DNA of 64,000 nt from Chromatiaceae bacterium (lineage in GTDB: Bacteria; Pseudomonadota; Gammaproteobacteria; Chromatiales; Chromatiaceae). Under the pieces are notes generated by a model, which did no database searches, was not told the DNA's origin, and worked only from the letters and a program-made list of their open reading frames with translations. The stretch is from assembly GCA_024235255.1 (NCBI GenBank), contig JACKMT010000001.1, positions 930,001 through 994,000 of the forward strand, in the 5' to 3' direction. How positions within the stretch are numbered: position 1 is the stretch's first letter; the number at the start of each line of letters is the position of its first letter. The position numbers and the translations under genes are program-made. Below are positions 26,279 through 35,222 of this stretch, one piece after another.

Positions 26279-28684
26279 ATGGCCAAGCCTGATTTCGAGT
26301 ACGGGGGATTCGAAGAGCAGCGCCGCATCAAGCGCCGGCGGCGCAACCGTATTGCACTGCCTATCGTCATGCTGTTGTGCATGCTGGCGGCACTGGTCAG
26401 CATCGCCATCTACGACTATCACACGATGCGCAGTGACGCGCTCGTTCTCTCCAAAGGCGTGGTCATCAACCTGCAGAGCCGTATCGAAACCGAGATGGAT
26501 GCATTTCTGGGACGCGTTCCAGCTATTGTGCAGCTCTCACGAGACCTGTTGGCAGCCGAGCAGGACCGGCAATTGCAACGCCAGCTTGCCGAATCGCTCG
26601 GTATCAGCACACTCAACAACACCGCTCAACTGACCGCATTTTTCATCGGCACCGCGGACGGGCATTTCCTGATGGTGCGCCGTTACAGCGCGGCAGGAAC
26701 CTCGGGGCTCGAGACCAAGCTGATCAGGCCATCTGCGACCGACTCTTCCGAGCTGGAAATCGAGCTGACCCGCCGCGGCGAGGATGGAGGGATCGCCGCC
26801 AGGGAGATCAAACCCTGGGATCAGTACGACCCGCGCAAGCGCCCTTGGTATCAAGGTGCGATTGACCGCCAAGGTATCTTCTGGACCGATGTGTATCCTT
26901 TCTTCACCGGACAGACCGCCGGCGTGACGGCATCGATGCCACTGCTGGATGAGACCGGCACCCCGCAAGGTGTCATAGGTGTGGATGTAGCGCTCGACAG
27001 CATCAGTCACTTTCTGGCATCGCTGTCGATCGGCAAGACCGGTTTCGCATTGATCGTCGATGGTGAAGGACGATTGATTGCGCACCCGCACGCAGAACCC
27101 ACCCAGAAAGATAGCGCAGGCAAGCTGCGCCTTACCCTGGTCGACGATCTCGACGACCCGCTGATCACACGCGCCTTCGACCGAAATCGGATTGAGGGCC
27201 ATGGACGGCGCGATTTTGCACTCGATGGACGCCGTTACATCTCCTCAAGCTCTTCCCTCAGCCATCTTCTCAACCGCGACTGGTCTGTGCTGGTGGTAGT
27301 GCCGGAAGATGATTTCGTCGGTTTCGTTGTCGACAATGTCGGCAAAACCCTGCTGCTGGGGATGGCGGTCATCGCGCTGGCGGCGCTGCTTGTAGCCTTT
27401 CTCATCCGGGAAGGGCTGCGCGCCGACCGTGCCGCGCTCGACATCCTTGAGCGCGTAGCGGAACTCGATGCGCAGGGGGAAGCATTCGGCCGGCTGGCCG
27501 CCAGCACAGCCGAGTCCGGCAACTGGACCGATGTTCAATCACTGGCGCAAGTCACCGAGGCGGTGGCCCAGGCTACCGGGGTCAACCGGGTCAGCATCTG
27601 GCATCTGCAGGAGGATGAGAGCGCGCTGTTGTGTATCGACTGCTTCGACCGGGATGCCGCCGGGCATACCCAGGGAAGCCGCCTGGACGGCACAGAACAC
27701 CGGCTGCTTATCGACGCGCTGAAGTATGGCGATGCCGTCGCTGCCGTCGATGCCGCCGGCGACCCACGCAGCGCCCCGGTCTTCCATCACTACCTCGGAC
27801 CGGTGGGATGCCGCGCCCTGCTCGCCGCCCCCATCAGGGTAGGCGACATTGTCACCGGGATGATATGGCTCGAGGACGCCGCAACCCGGTCGGCCTGGAC
27901 AGCGCAGACCAGCCACTTCCTGCACGCCATCGCCAACCTGCTGGCACTGCACCGTTGGGCACCCGAGATGAGTGCGGCCACGCCGACGCTTGGAGAGCCG
28001 CCGGCACCGGCAGCCACCGGTCAGCGCGCCTCCCCGCTTGGCCTGAGCAAGGCGCTGGATACCAGTCTCGACCGTCAGCGCGCTGCGGCTTTCACAGCGC
28101 GACTGGTGGAACGTACCGGTAGCGCCATTCCGCAGACGCCGGTTTTCGACCGCCTCGCCGTGATGGTGATCCGCTTTACCGATCCCACCGTGCTGGCCGG
28201 ACCTGCCGGCAGTGACCGACAGGAAACCATGGTGGCGCATCTGCTGCGCGAACTGCAATCGGCCGCCACCCGCATTGGCATTGCCTATCTGAAGTTTCTC
28301 AGCGACCGTGCGATCGCCTCGGTCGATCCGGACACCCCGCCGGAACAAGGGCTCGCACAGATCACGGAGTTCGCCATTGCAGCAAGAACGCTGTGCGAAA
28401 CTGCGCTGGGCGGCGACCGCAGCCGGCTGCCGTTTCGCATCGGGATCGATTTCGGGCCCGCCATCGGCGGGCTGGTGGGTCACGAACATCCGCTGTTCGA
28501 ACTGTGGGGTGAGGCGGTGCAGACCGCCACGACGATGGCCAATACCGGCCTGCCCGGTGGCATACAAACAACCGAAACGGTCTATCTTGCCCTACGCGAT
28601 CGGTTTCTTTTTCAATTGCGCGGGCATCACTACGCCGAACGCGTCGGTGAGTTTTCCACCTACCTGCTGGAGGGGCGGCTCTGA
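26279..28684 (+). CDS. Membrane sensor: Cache domain, GAF domain and degenerate class III cyclase-like domain
   Basis: An 801-residue protein. Helix 1 is at about residues 27-45. A large periplasmic double-Cache region (to about 350) contains KPWDQYDPRKRPWYQGAIDR and DVYPFFTGQTAGVTASMPL. Helix 2 is at about 354-376. A GAF domain spans about 420-560. The C-terminal domain (about 625-801) resembles class III nucleotide cyclases: FRIGIDFGPAIGGLVGHE, then FELWGEAVQTATTMANTG. The first metal-binding Asp, expected in a FADIVGFT-like strand, is replaced in LAVMVIRFT, so cyclase activity is doubtful. Its stop is 2 bp from the MlaE-like start, so it is the first gene of the MCE operon. Confidence 0.85.
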   Translation: MAKPDFEYGGFEEQRRIKRRRRNRIALPIVMLLCMLAALVSIAIYDYHTMRSDALVLSKGVVINLQSRIETEMDAFLGRVPAIVQLSRDLLAAEQDRQLQRQLAESLGISTLNNTAQLTAFFIGTADGHFLMVRRYSAAGTSGLETKLIRPSATDSSELEIELTRRGEDGGIAAREIKPWDQYDPRKRPWYQGAIDRQGIFWTDVYPFFTGQTAGVTASMPLLDETGTPQGVIGVDVALDSISHFLASLSIGKTGFALIVDGEGRLIAHPHAEPTQKDSAGKLRLTLVDDLDDPLITRAFDRNRIEGHGRRDFALDGRRYISSSSSLSHLLNRDWSVLVVVPEDDFVGFVVDNVGKTLLLGMAVIALAALLVAFLIREGLRADRAALDILERVAELDAQGEAFGRLAASTAESGNWTDVQSLAQVTEAVAQATGVNRVSIWHLQEDESALLCIDCFDRDAAGHTQGSRLDGTEHRLLIDALKYGDAVAAVDAAGDPRSAPVFHHYLGPVGCRALLAAPIRVGDIVTGMIWLEDAATRSAWTAQTSHFLHAIANLLALHRWAPEMSAATPTLGEPPAPAATGQRASPLGLSKALDTSLDRQRAAAFTARLVERTGSAIPQTPVFDRLAVMVIRFTDPTVLAGPAGSDRQETMVAHLLRELQSAATRIGIAYLKFLSDRAIASVDPDTPPEQGLAQITEFAIAARTLCETALGGDRSRLPFRIGIDFGPAIGGLVGHEHPLFELWGEAVQTATTMANTGLPGGIQTTETVYLALRDRFLFQLRGHHYAERVGEFSTYLLEGRL

Positions 28685-28686
28685 AT

Positions 28687-29523
28687 ATGGCTGGGCCGGA
28701 GGCGATAAGATCGGATGCACCCACAGCAACGGCGAGCGCAGCGCAGACGCGGCGCGGCGTCCGTTATCGGCGCATCGACGGCCTGCTTTACACACTCGCG
28801 GTGATCGGAGAATTTTTCGTGACATTCGCCCACGGCCTGGTTCCCGGGCGCTGGCGCCGCACCATGCGCGCGGAGTTTACCCGGTTTCTCTTTCAGGTGG
28901 GCGTGCGTGCGGTACCTGCCGTCAGCGTGACTGCGGTATTGGTCGGGGTTGGTCTGGTACTGCAGATCACCTACTGGTCCAGTGTCGCCGGAATCACCGA
29001 GAAAATCGGCGAATTCCTGGTGTTGGTGCTGGTGCGGCAGGCCGCACCGATCATCACGGCCTTGGTGCTGATCGGCCGTAGCGGTTCAGTCCTGGTCGAT
29101 GAGATCGGTCATCTTGCGACCAGCGGACAGCTGCGTACCCTGCGCTCCCATGGTATCGATCCGATGGACCTGATCACGACACCGCGCGCCTGGGCAATGG
29201 GTATTGCGGCGCTGCTGTTGACGGTTCTGTTTACTCACATCGCACTGTGGACGGGTTTTCTCAGCGCTTCGCTCTCCGGCATGGTCAGACAACCGGCGCT
29301 GGAGCTGCTGCATGCGGTGTTTGCCAGCATGTCGCTGCGCGACCATCTGCTGCTTGTCTTCAAACCGCTGTTGATCGGCTATGTCATCGCCTATGTGTCG
29401 ATCTGGCTCGGCATGCGGGTCAGGCCGGGCGTAGGCGGCGTAAGACGCGTGCTGCCGACGGCGTTCGTGAGCGCCTTGCTGGCAACCTTCATTATCGGCA
29501 CTGGGGTTTCGGCTATTCTGTAA
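28687..29523 (+). CDS. MlaE-like permease of an MCE-type ABC system
   Basis: A 278-residue inner-membrane protein of the MlaE/YrbE family. About five helices are visible. The conserved cytoplasmic coupling segment appears as ALVLIGRSGSVLVDEIGHLATSGQLRTLRSHGIDPMDLITTPR, matching the family's region of contact with the ATPase. GGAGGGG precedes the ATG, and the gene starts 2 bp after the sensor gene. In canonical systems it pairs with MlaF (ATPase) and MlaD (MCE) to move phospholipids across the envelope. Here the ATPase partner is degenerate. Confidence 0.88.
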   Translation: MAGPEAIRSDAPTATASAAQTRRGVRYRRIDGLLYTLAVIGEFFVTFAHGLVPGRWRRTMRAEFTRFLFQVGVRAVPAVSVTAVLVGVGLVLQITYWSSVAGITEKIGEFLVLVLVRQAAPIITALVLIGRSGSVLVDEIGHLATSGQLRTLRSHGIDPMDLITTPRAWAMGIAALLLTVLFTHIALWTGFLSASLSGMVRQPALELLHAVFASMSLRDHLLLVFKPLLIGYVIAYVSIWLGMRVRPGVGGVRRVLPTAFVSALLATFIIGTGVSAIL

Positions 29524-29526
29524 ACC

Positions 29527-30243
29527 ATGAGCGATTCCAGGCAGACAAGCGACAGGCCGGTACCGATTCTGAGTATGGATCAGGCGCAGATTCCCGCGTC
29601 GGCAGACACGCCCGAGCTGGAGGTCAAGCTGCAGGTGTACCCGGGCGAGCTGCATCTGATCTATTCGCGCGACAGGCAGCGCATCGGCATCCTCGCGGAT
29701 GCCATGCTGGGGCTGGCCCCGGTCGCGCGCGGCGGGATACGTTTTCTTGGCGAAGACTGGGCCGAACTGAGCGGGGATGCGGCGTTCAGACTACGGCGCG
29801 GCGTCGGCCGCGTGCAGCGCGAGGGCAACTGGATGGAGACCCGCTCGGTCATGGACAATCTGCTGCTGCCGTTGCGCCACCATACGCTGATACCGGAACA
29901 GCAGCTGCGCACCAGTGCCAGCGACCTTGCCCAGCGTTTCGGTCTGCCCGGCCTCCCGCTGCAGTTGCCTGGGGCCTGCGCCACCGCCGACCTGCAGAGA
30001 GCTGCCTGCATTCGAGCGTTCCTCGGTCGTCCACAGCTGGTAGTATTGGAGCATCCAGCCCTGTCCGGCGACAGGGATCTGATCAGACCGCTGATGGAAA
30101 GCATCCAGCAGGTGCGCCGGCGGCAGGGTGCGGTCATTTGGTTTACCGAGCATCTGTCGTTGATGAGTGATCGCGGCATCCCTGCGGATCGGCGCTATCG
30201 CATCGACAGCAACCAGCTGCACGAATGGGAAACAGATCAGTGA
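29527..30243 (+). CDS. ABC-ATPase-like subunit lacking nucleotide-binding motifs (pseudo-MlaF)
   Basis: A 238-residue protein located where MlaF should be. The fold can be followed along its length. The Q-loop region GVGRVQREGNWMETRSVMDN corresponds to the Gln-containing segment of MlaF, and ADLQRAACIRAFLGRPQLVV corresponds to the helix after the signature. However, Walker A is replaced by SRDRQRIGI, the LSGGQ signature by ACATA, Walker B plus catalytic Glu by LVVLEHP, and the switch His region by WFTEH. ATP hydrolysis by this protein is unlikely. The reading frame is intact and GC-rich, so it is not a decaying pseudogene. Confidence 0.75.
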   Translation: MSDSRQTSDRPVPILSMDQAQIPASADTPELEVKLQVYPGELHLIYSRDRQRIGILADAMLGLAPVARGGIRFLGEDWAELSGDAAFRLRRGVGRVQREGNWMETRSVMDNLLLPLRHHTLIPEQQLRTSASDLAQRFGLPGLPLQLPGACATADLQRAACIRAFLGRPQLVVLEHPALSGDRDLIRPLMESIQQVRRRQGAVIWFTEHLSLMSDRGIPADRRYRIDSNQLHEWETDQ

Positions 30244-30338
30244 GAAACCCGGCTCGTCCTGGTGTGCCGCTCAACGGCATAAAGCGCCTGCTTTCGACCA
30301 CTGGCGCCAGCTTGTTCCGATGGAGAGAGATCTGAGTC

Positions 30339-31391
30339 ATGTACACGCAACGCGATCGCTTCCGCCTGACCCTGATCGGTTCGTTGGTCACGATTGCAGT
30401 GGTACTGTTTGTCTTCATGCTGTCGCAGGCCGACACCGTGCGCGAGTGGTTGGATCCGAGCAAGCAGCTGCGTCTCCTGTTGCCCGACCAAGGGCTGTTT
30501 GGGCTCGCCCAGGGTGCGAAAATCGAGATTCTCGGCACCCCCGCCGGCAAGGTGGAGCGAATCGTGATCGATCCGAATCAGAAGATCCACGCCCAAGCCC
30601 GTATCGATTCCGCGATGGCGCCGTTCGTCAGACGCGATTCGAAGGCGATCATCCGCAAGACATTCGGCGTCGCCGGTGAAGCCTATCTGGAGATCACACG
30701 CGGTCAGGGCGAATCGATGGACTGGGAGTATGCGGTGCTCGATGCGGCTCCGGACCGGGCGCCCACCGACAGCATTGGCGAAATCATGGAAGACATACGC
30801 AGCCGCGTGATGCCGATCCTGGCGCAGGCAGAGCGCGCAATCACCGCGCTCGCCGATCTCACGGAGAGCCTCGCCAATCCGGAGGGCAACCTGCAGGTGA
30901 TGCTCGGTGATGTCAGCGCGCTGACCACCCGCATCGAACAGGGCGAAGGATCGCTCGGCCGCCTGCTGTCGAACGACAAAACCGCCAGGGAGTTCGAAGC
31001 GCTGCTCGGCAATGCGAACAACACCGTTGCGGCGCTTGGCCCGATCATCGACAAGCTTCAGGAGACCGCCGGAGAGATCGCCTCACTGTCGCGTTCGATC
31101 AACGCGCAGAGCAAGGATCTGCCCGCGATCAGCAGGAATGTAAACTCGATCCTCGCCTCATTGAACGATGTCCTGCGTGACTTGCGTGCCACCTCACCGC
31201 AACTGCCGCAGATCACGCGCGATATCAGTGCCTCCACGGCAAGTATCCCGGTGCTGATGGGCATGACCCAGCAGGCCATTGCCGAGTTGGAAACACTGCT
31301 GCGCCAGTTGCGCAGCAGTTGGTTGTTCGGCGGCGGCGATGGCCAGGCGGAGAGCACCGGCCGACTCTCTCCAACGGAGCTGAAACCATGA
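30339..31391 (+). CDS. MlaD-like MCE-domain protein
   Basis: A 350-residue protein with one N-terminal helix (about residues 8-28). A single MCE domain follows (LLPDQGLFGLAQGAKIEILGTPAGKVERIVID and DSKAIIRKTFGVAGEAYLEI). A long helical, coiled-coil-prone C-terminal region runs to residue 330. MCE proteins form rings or tubes that carry lipids through the periplasm. A 95-bp gap separates it from the pseudo-ATPase gene with no gene in it, and its stop overlaps the lipoprotein start (ATGA). Confidence 0.9.
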   Translation: MYTQRDRFRLTLIGSLVTIAVVLFVFMLSQADTVREWLDPSKQLRLLLPDQGLFGLAQGAKIEILGTPAGKVERIVIDPNQKIHAQARIDSAMAPFVRRDSKAIIRKTFGVAGEAYLEITRGQGESMDWEYAVLDAAPDRAPTDSIGEIMEDIRSRVMPILAQAERAITALADLTESLANPEGNLQVMLGDVSALTTRIEQGEGSLGRLLSNDKTAREFEALLGNANNTVAALGPIIDKLQETAGEIASLSRSINAQSKDLPAISRNVNSILASLNDVLRDLRATSPQLPQITRDISASTASIPVLMGMTQQAIAELETLLRQLRSSWLFGGGDGQAESTGRLSPTELKP

Positions 31392-32278
31392 TCCGCGCGG
31401 CGCTGCTGCTGCTCCTCGGCATGCTCCTGGCTGCCTGTGGCAGTACCCCACCAACCGAATCGCAACCCGAAACGGAGCGGCAGTCGCTCAACCGCTCGGC
31501 CCGTTTGGCCTTCGTGCAGGCACAGTACGCTCAGGCGGTAACGCTCTATGCGGCGGCACTCAACGAAGCCCTGGCCGAAGATCTGCCCGCGGCCATCATC
31601 GATGCCCGTTTCAACCTGGCCCTGTCGCAGACCTATCTCGGACAGTACGATGCAGCATTGGAGCAGATCGAGCAGGCGGACGCCGAACGCATCCGGCGCG
31701 ACCTCGGTAGCGATGCGGAACTGCAGCTGCTGCGGGCGATCGTGCACTACCGCGCCGGCAGACCAGACGCTGCCCTGCAGGCGATCAACCCGCTGCTCGC
31801 TCTGCCCGACATTGCACCGGCAACCGCCGACCGCGCACATTTCATGGCAGGTCTGATCGCCGCCGACGGTAACAACACCCAAGCAGCTGATTTCCATTTG
31901 CGCGCCATGAGCGGCACTCCTGCGGCGGATACCCAAACGGACCGGGTGGAGCTGGCCGGACGCCTGGCCGGCATCCGGGGCAACACGGCTGAGGCACTGC
32001 AGCTGCTGGACCTGGCCATACAGGCACGCAGCATCGCCAGGGACTATCGCGGCATGGTGCGCGCACTCGCGGCAGCCGGGACGCTTGCGGCCGATGCGGG
32101 ACGCCTCCCGCTGGCTGCCGACTATTTCCTGCGCGCCGGGCGCAGCGCTGCCCAACGCCAGGAACCGGATGCACGGGCCTGGCTGCAACGCGCCCTCGAA
32201 CTCGGCAAGCGCAGCGGTGACGACGCACTCATCCTGGAGGCAGGCTCCCTACTGGAGCGCATGGGTCGACAAGACTGA
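31388..32278 (+). CDS. Lipoprotein with TPR-like helical repeats
   Basis: A 296-residue protein with a lipoprotein signal peptide and lipobox LLAAC (Cys near residue 17). The mature part is made of paired helices rich in Ala and Leu (ARFNLALSQTYLGQYDAALEQ and similar), as in TPR domains. It overlaps the MCE gene by 4 bp. By position it is likely the outer-membrane or periplasmic partner of the MCE system, though it is not the PqiC/MlaA type seen in Escherichia coli. The ATG at 31388 is chosen over an upstream one that would lack a signal peptide. Confidence 0.78.
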   Translation: MIRAALLLLLGMLLAACGSTPPTESQPETERQSLNRSARLAFVQAQYAQAVTLYAAALNEALAEDLPAAIIDARFNLALSQTYLGQYDAALEQIEQADAERIRRDLGSDAELQLLRAIVHYRAGRPDAALQAINPLLALPDIAPATADRAHFMAGLIAADGNNTQAADFHLRAMSGTPAADTQTDRVELAGRLAGIRGNTAEALQLLDLAIQARSIARDYRGMVRALAAAGTLAADAGRLPLAADYFLRAGRSAAQRQEPDARAWLQRALELGKRSGDDALILEAGSLLERMGRQD

Positions 32279-32435
32279 AAGGCGCATCTACCCGGGATAC
32301 ACGCTGCCGATACTCGGGGAGTTATACTTACTTTGACTCCGATCCCTGAAGCTAAGTGATAGTCAGGCGGAATCGGCATCGGGGAGCAGCTTCACTTTGA
32401 TGGCCGGACAACAAACAGACTGAGGGAGTACGATC

Positions 32436-33452
32436 ATGATAAACGCCCGCATTCTCGTGCAGACTTGGTTCGGCCTGCTTCTGCTCATCCATCCATCCTG
32501 GGCTGCAACGCCCCAGGGCAAGGTGACAGGCGGCATGCGTTATACCATCCCTTCATGGTTCAAACAGAGCCTGCTCGATTTTCGGGAGGACGTAGCCGAG
32601 GCGCGCGACAATGGCCGCCACTTGATGGTATTCATGCACCTGGACGAATGCCCCTACTGCGCCAAGGTGATCCAGGAAAATTTCCTCGGCGGAGAGAATA
32701 CCGAATACTTTCAGCAGCGATTCGATGTGGTGGCGCTCAACATTCGCGGCAGTCTGGAGGTCACCTGGATAGACGGCAACGCCTATCTCGAAAGCGATCT
32801 GCGCAAAAAGATGGGCGTCTTCGCCACCCCCACCATCGTCTTTCTCAACCAACAGGGCGACCAGGTGCTGACGCTGCCAGGCTACCGCAACCCGCAAGCC
32901 CTGCGCATGGCCGCCGACTACATCCACGAGCAGCAGTATCAAATGGGCAACTTCGCCACTTACCTGGCCGGCCGGAAAAGACCGGAGGTCTACCGGTTCA
33001 AGGATCACCCGCAGTTAGAATTCGCGACTTATCTGCAGGGGGTCGGCAAACCGCTGATGGTCCTGATCGAAGACAAATACTGCAGCGAGTGTGCCCAGTT
33101 TCACGCCACCACACTCAACCACCCGGAGATCCTCGAAGCACTGAAACCCTTCCTGGCGGTGCGCCTGGATGCGGAATCCAACAGCGTGCTGGTCACCCCC
33201 GATGGCAGGCGCACCACGCCGGCCGATTGGGTGCGGGAAATGGGATTAACCTACCGCCCCGCCCTGGTGCTTTTCGATGGCGAACGGCAGCTCTACCGGG
33301 CCGATGGACGGCTCTACCATCAACACCTGCTGGAAGCACTCACCTATGTCAGCGGGAGACACGACAAGGACTACCCCAGCCTGTCCGCCTACAAACGGGA
33401 TTTCCGCCAAAAGCGTCTCCAGCAAGGCAAAGATGTGGACTTCGGCGAATAG
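32436..33452 (+). CDS. Exported protein with two thioredoxin-like domains
   Basis: A 338-residue periplasmic protein with a signal peptide ending near SWAATPQ. Domain 1 contains MHLDECPYCAKV, a CPYC redox motif near residue 72, and FATPTIVFLNQQGDQ with the cis-Pro loop. Domain 2 contains EDKYCSECAQFH, a CSEC motif near residue 216, and a second thioredoxin fold. The first domain resembles SoxW/DsbC-like proteins. It may handle periplasmic disulfides, but no sox genes are present here. GAGGGAG lies 7 bases before the ATG. It stands alone between the MCE operon and the DUF2157 gene. Confidence 0.85.
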   Translation: MINARILVQTWFGLLLLIHPSWAATPQGKVTGGMRYTIPSWFKQSLLDFREDVAEARDNGRHLMVFMHLDECPYCAKVIQENFLGGENTEYFQQRFDVVALNIRGSLEVTWIDGNAYLESDLRKKMGVFATPTIVFLNQQGDQVLTLPGYRNPQALRMAADYIHEQQYQMGNFATYLAGRKRPEVYRFKDHPQLEFATYLQGVGKPLMVLIEDKYCSECAQFHATTLNHPEILEALKPFLAVRLDAESNSVLVTPDGRRTTPADWVREMGLTYRPALVLFDGERQLYRADGRLYHQHLLEALTYVSGRHDKDYPSLSAYKRDFRQKRLQQGKDVDFGE

Positions 33453-33520
33453 ACAGCTAGAGTTGCGCTGATTTCAAATACGGAAGGGAGGCCCAACGCA
33501 TAGCGCTTTGGGAAACGGCA

Positions 33521-34696
33521 ATGCACGACATTAAAGTCAGGAAAGCGCTCGACCTCTGGGAACAGGCGGGGCTTATCGACCGTATCAAGGCGGATCAGCT
33601 GGCTCAATATCTTGACGAGCACGCCCCCAGCCAAAACAGCGGCCGGATGGTGAAGATCGTGTCGGTATTCGGCGCGGTACTGGTCGGTCTGGGAATGATC
33701 CTGTTTGTCGCCAGCCACTGGGCCGGAATGAGTCCGAGCCTACGTATTGCCACACTGTTCTTCGCCTATGCCGGCGTCGTGGGTGCGGCGCTGCTCAGCG
33801 GACAGCGTGGCTATGACCGGGTTTCACGCTCGCTTTGGTTCCTTGCCACACTGACCGTTGGCGCTTTCATCTTCCTGGTCGGTCAGATCTTTAACTTCTC
33901 CCTGACCTTCTGGCAGGGGCCGTTTATCTGGCTGTTGGCAGCCCTGGCTATGGGGTATGCTCTCAGGTGTCGCCTTCACGCTTGGCTGGCCATTCCGCTC
34001 GCGCTGCTTGCAATCGGTTGGTTTGGGGGTGGGAAAGCCTGGTTCAGCGACGATCAATTGAAAGCCCTGATCGGCGACTATGGACTCAAACCGCTGCTGC
34101 CTTTGCTGGGATTGGGTTTGGCGGCCTTGTCACTGCTGGTGGAAAGGTTGCCAGACTGGCGCTTCGCTGCACGGACCTGGCTTGTCTGGGGAGCCTTGCT
34201 GATCTCCGCCCCCTTGGTGCTGGGGACAATCGATGACCAGGTACTGAAGTTTCTGACCAAAATCGACTTTACCTCCAAGCAGTGGTCAATTATCGCTCTC
34301 TGCGTCGGCCTGGTGGGGCTGGCAGTTTGGTTGGGCCGTTTTACCTCACTGCGCAGCCGGCTGCTGATGGTGTTGGTAGCCGGGCTGTTGATCGGCATGC
34401 TATTTATCGGTGGCGTTGAGAAAACCAACCTGGTGCCCGTGTATGCACTGTTCGTGCTGCTGGCGTTCCTGCTCGCCCTGGGATTGATATGGACCGGTGT
34501 GCAGGCCGGACACCCCGCGCTGGTGAACATTGGCGTGGGCAGTGCAGCATCGATCATGCTGATCCAGTATTTCTCCTGGTCGATGCGTTTACTGGATCGA
34601 TCATTGGCGTTCATCATCGGCGGCGTCGTTCTGATCACCCTGTCGATCTGGATTGAAAAGCAACGCCGTCGTCTGCTGGCGAGGATCACCCGATGA
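33521..34696 (+). CDS. DUF2157 multi-helix membrane protein
   Basis: A 391-residue protein. A short N-terminal cytoplasmic domain (KALDLWEQAGLIDRIKADQLAQYLD) is typical of DUF2157. About twelve hydrophobic helices follow from residue 45 onward, starting VKIVSVFGAVLVGLGMILFVASHW. Function is unknown. Its stop overlaps the start of the GDYXXLXY gene by 4 bp, an arrangement seen for these two families elsewhere, suggesting a joint role. Confidence 0.88.
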   Translation: MHDIKVRKALDLWEQAGLIDRIKADQLAQYLDEHAPSQNSGRMVKIVSVFGAVLVGLGMILFVASHWAGMSPSLRIATLFFAYAGVVGAALLSGQRGYDRVSRSLWFLATLTVGAFIFLVGQIFNFSLTFWQGPFIWLLAALAMGYALRCRLHAWLAIPLALLAIGWFGGGKAWFSDDQLKALIGDYGLKPLLPLLGLGLAALSLLVERLPDWRFAARTWLVWGALLISAPLVLGTIDDQVLKFLTKIDFTSKQWSIIALCVGLVGLAVWLGRFTSLRSRLLMVLVAGLLIGMLFIGGVEKTNLVPVYALFVLLAFLLALGLIWTGVQAGHPALVNIGVGSAASIMLIQYFSWSMRLLDRSLAFIIGGVVLITLSIWIEKQRRRLLARITR

Positions 34697-35181
34697 ACAA
34701 AAAGCTGATGCTAGCCGTAGGGATTCAGGTGTTGGTGATGGGTCTGGTGCTGGTGGAACCCCTGCTGGTGCGCGCCACCGGAACGATCGTCTACATGGAA
34801 ACTGAAAAGATGGATCCACGTTCGCTGTTTCGGGGAGATTACGTGATCCTCGGCTACACCCTGGCGCAGAATATCCTGCCTGCGGACCGGGCCAGGGAGG
34901 CAGCCCGAAAATTCACACCTGTCTATGTCACCGTGAGTACCGAGCGTCCCGCGCGCTTTGTCGCAGTCGGATTCGAACCTCCGCAGCTGAAGCCCGATCA
35001 AGCCTGTATCTTAGGCCGTTCCAGAGGGCAGGGTTCGGTGGATTTTCCGCAGGTCGCTCAGTATTTCGTCCCCGAGGGCAGCGGCCGTGCGATCGAGAGC
35101 GCCCGCGGCAAGGATCTCCTCGCCAAGGTGGCAACATCGGATAACTGCAGAGCTTTGTTGTTGGGGCTCGAAGCCAGGTGA
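34693..35181 (+). CDS. GDYXXLXY-domain membrane-anchored protein
   Basis: A 162-residue protein with an N-terminal helix (residues 6-26) and the family-defining motif RGDYVILGY near residue 47. The remainder is a small beta-rich extracytoplasmic domain. It is coupled to the DUF2157 gene. Its 3' two-thirds (from 34858) are duplicated, without the N-terminus, at 37932-38255 as part of a 365-bp direct repeat. Confidence 0.85.
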   Translation: MNKKLMLAVGIQVLVMGLVLVEPLLVRATGTIVYMETEKMDPRSLFRGDYVILGYTLAQNILPADRAREAARKFTPVYVTVSTERPARFVAVGFEPPQLKPDQACILGRSRGQGSVDFPQVAQYFVPEGSGRAIESARGKDLLAKVATSDNCRALLLGLEAR

Positions 35182-35222
35182 GCGGGAATACTGTCGGTTC
35201 TGAAATTGCGTAGCGCAAGGCG
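34858..35222. repeat. 365-bp direct repeat, copy A
   Basis: Copy A spans the 3' part of the GDYXXLXY gene and 41 bp after its stop. Copy B is at 37932-38296 in the same orientation. By eye the two have the same length, about 15 mismatches and no gaps (near 96% identity). The left edge lies in the codons TLAQN and the right edge ends at GCAAGGCG. The unit-to-unit distance is 3074 bp. Confidence 0.95.

Noticed and set aside
27539..28567. 342-codon minus-strand frame opposite the Cache/GAF gene
   Set aside because: The plus-strand frame has domains and is translationally coupled; the antisense has neither motif nor ribosome site.
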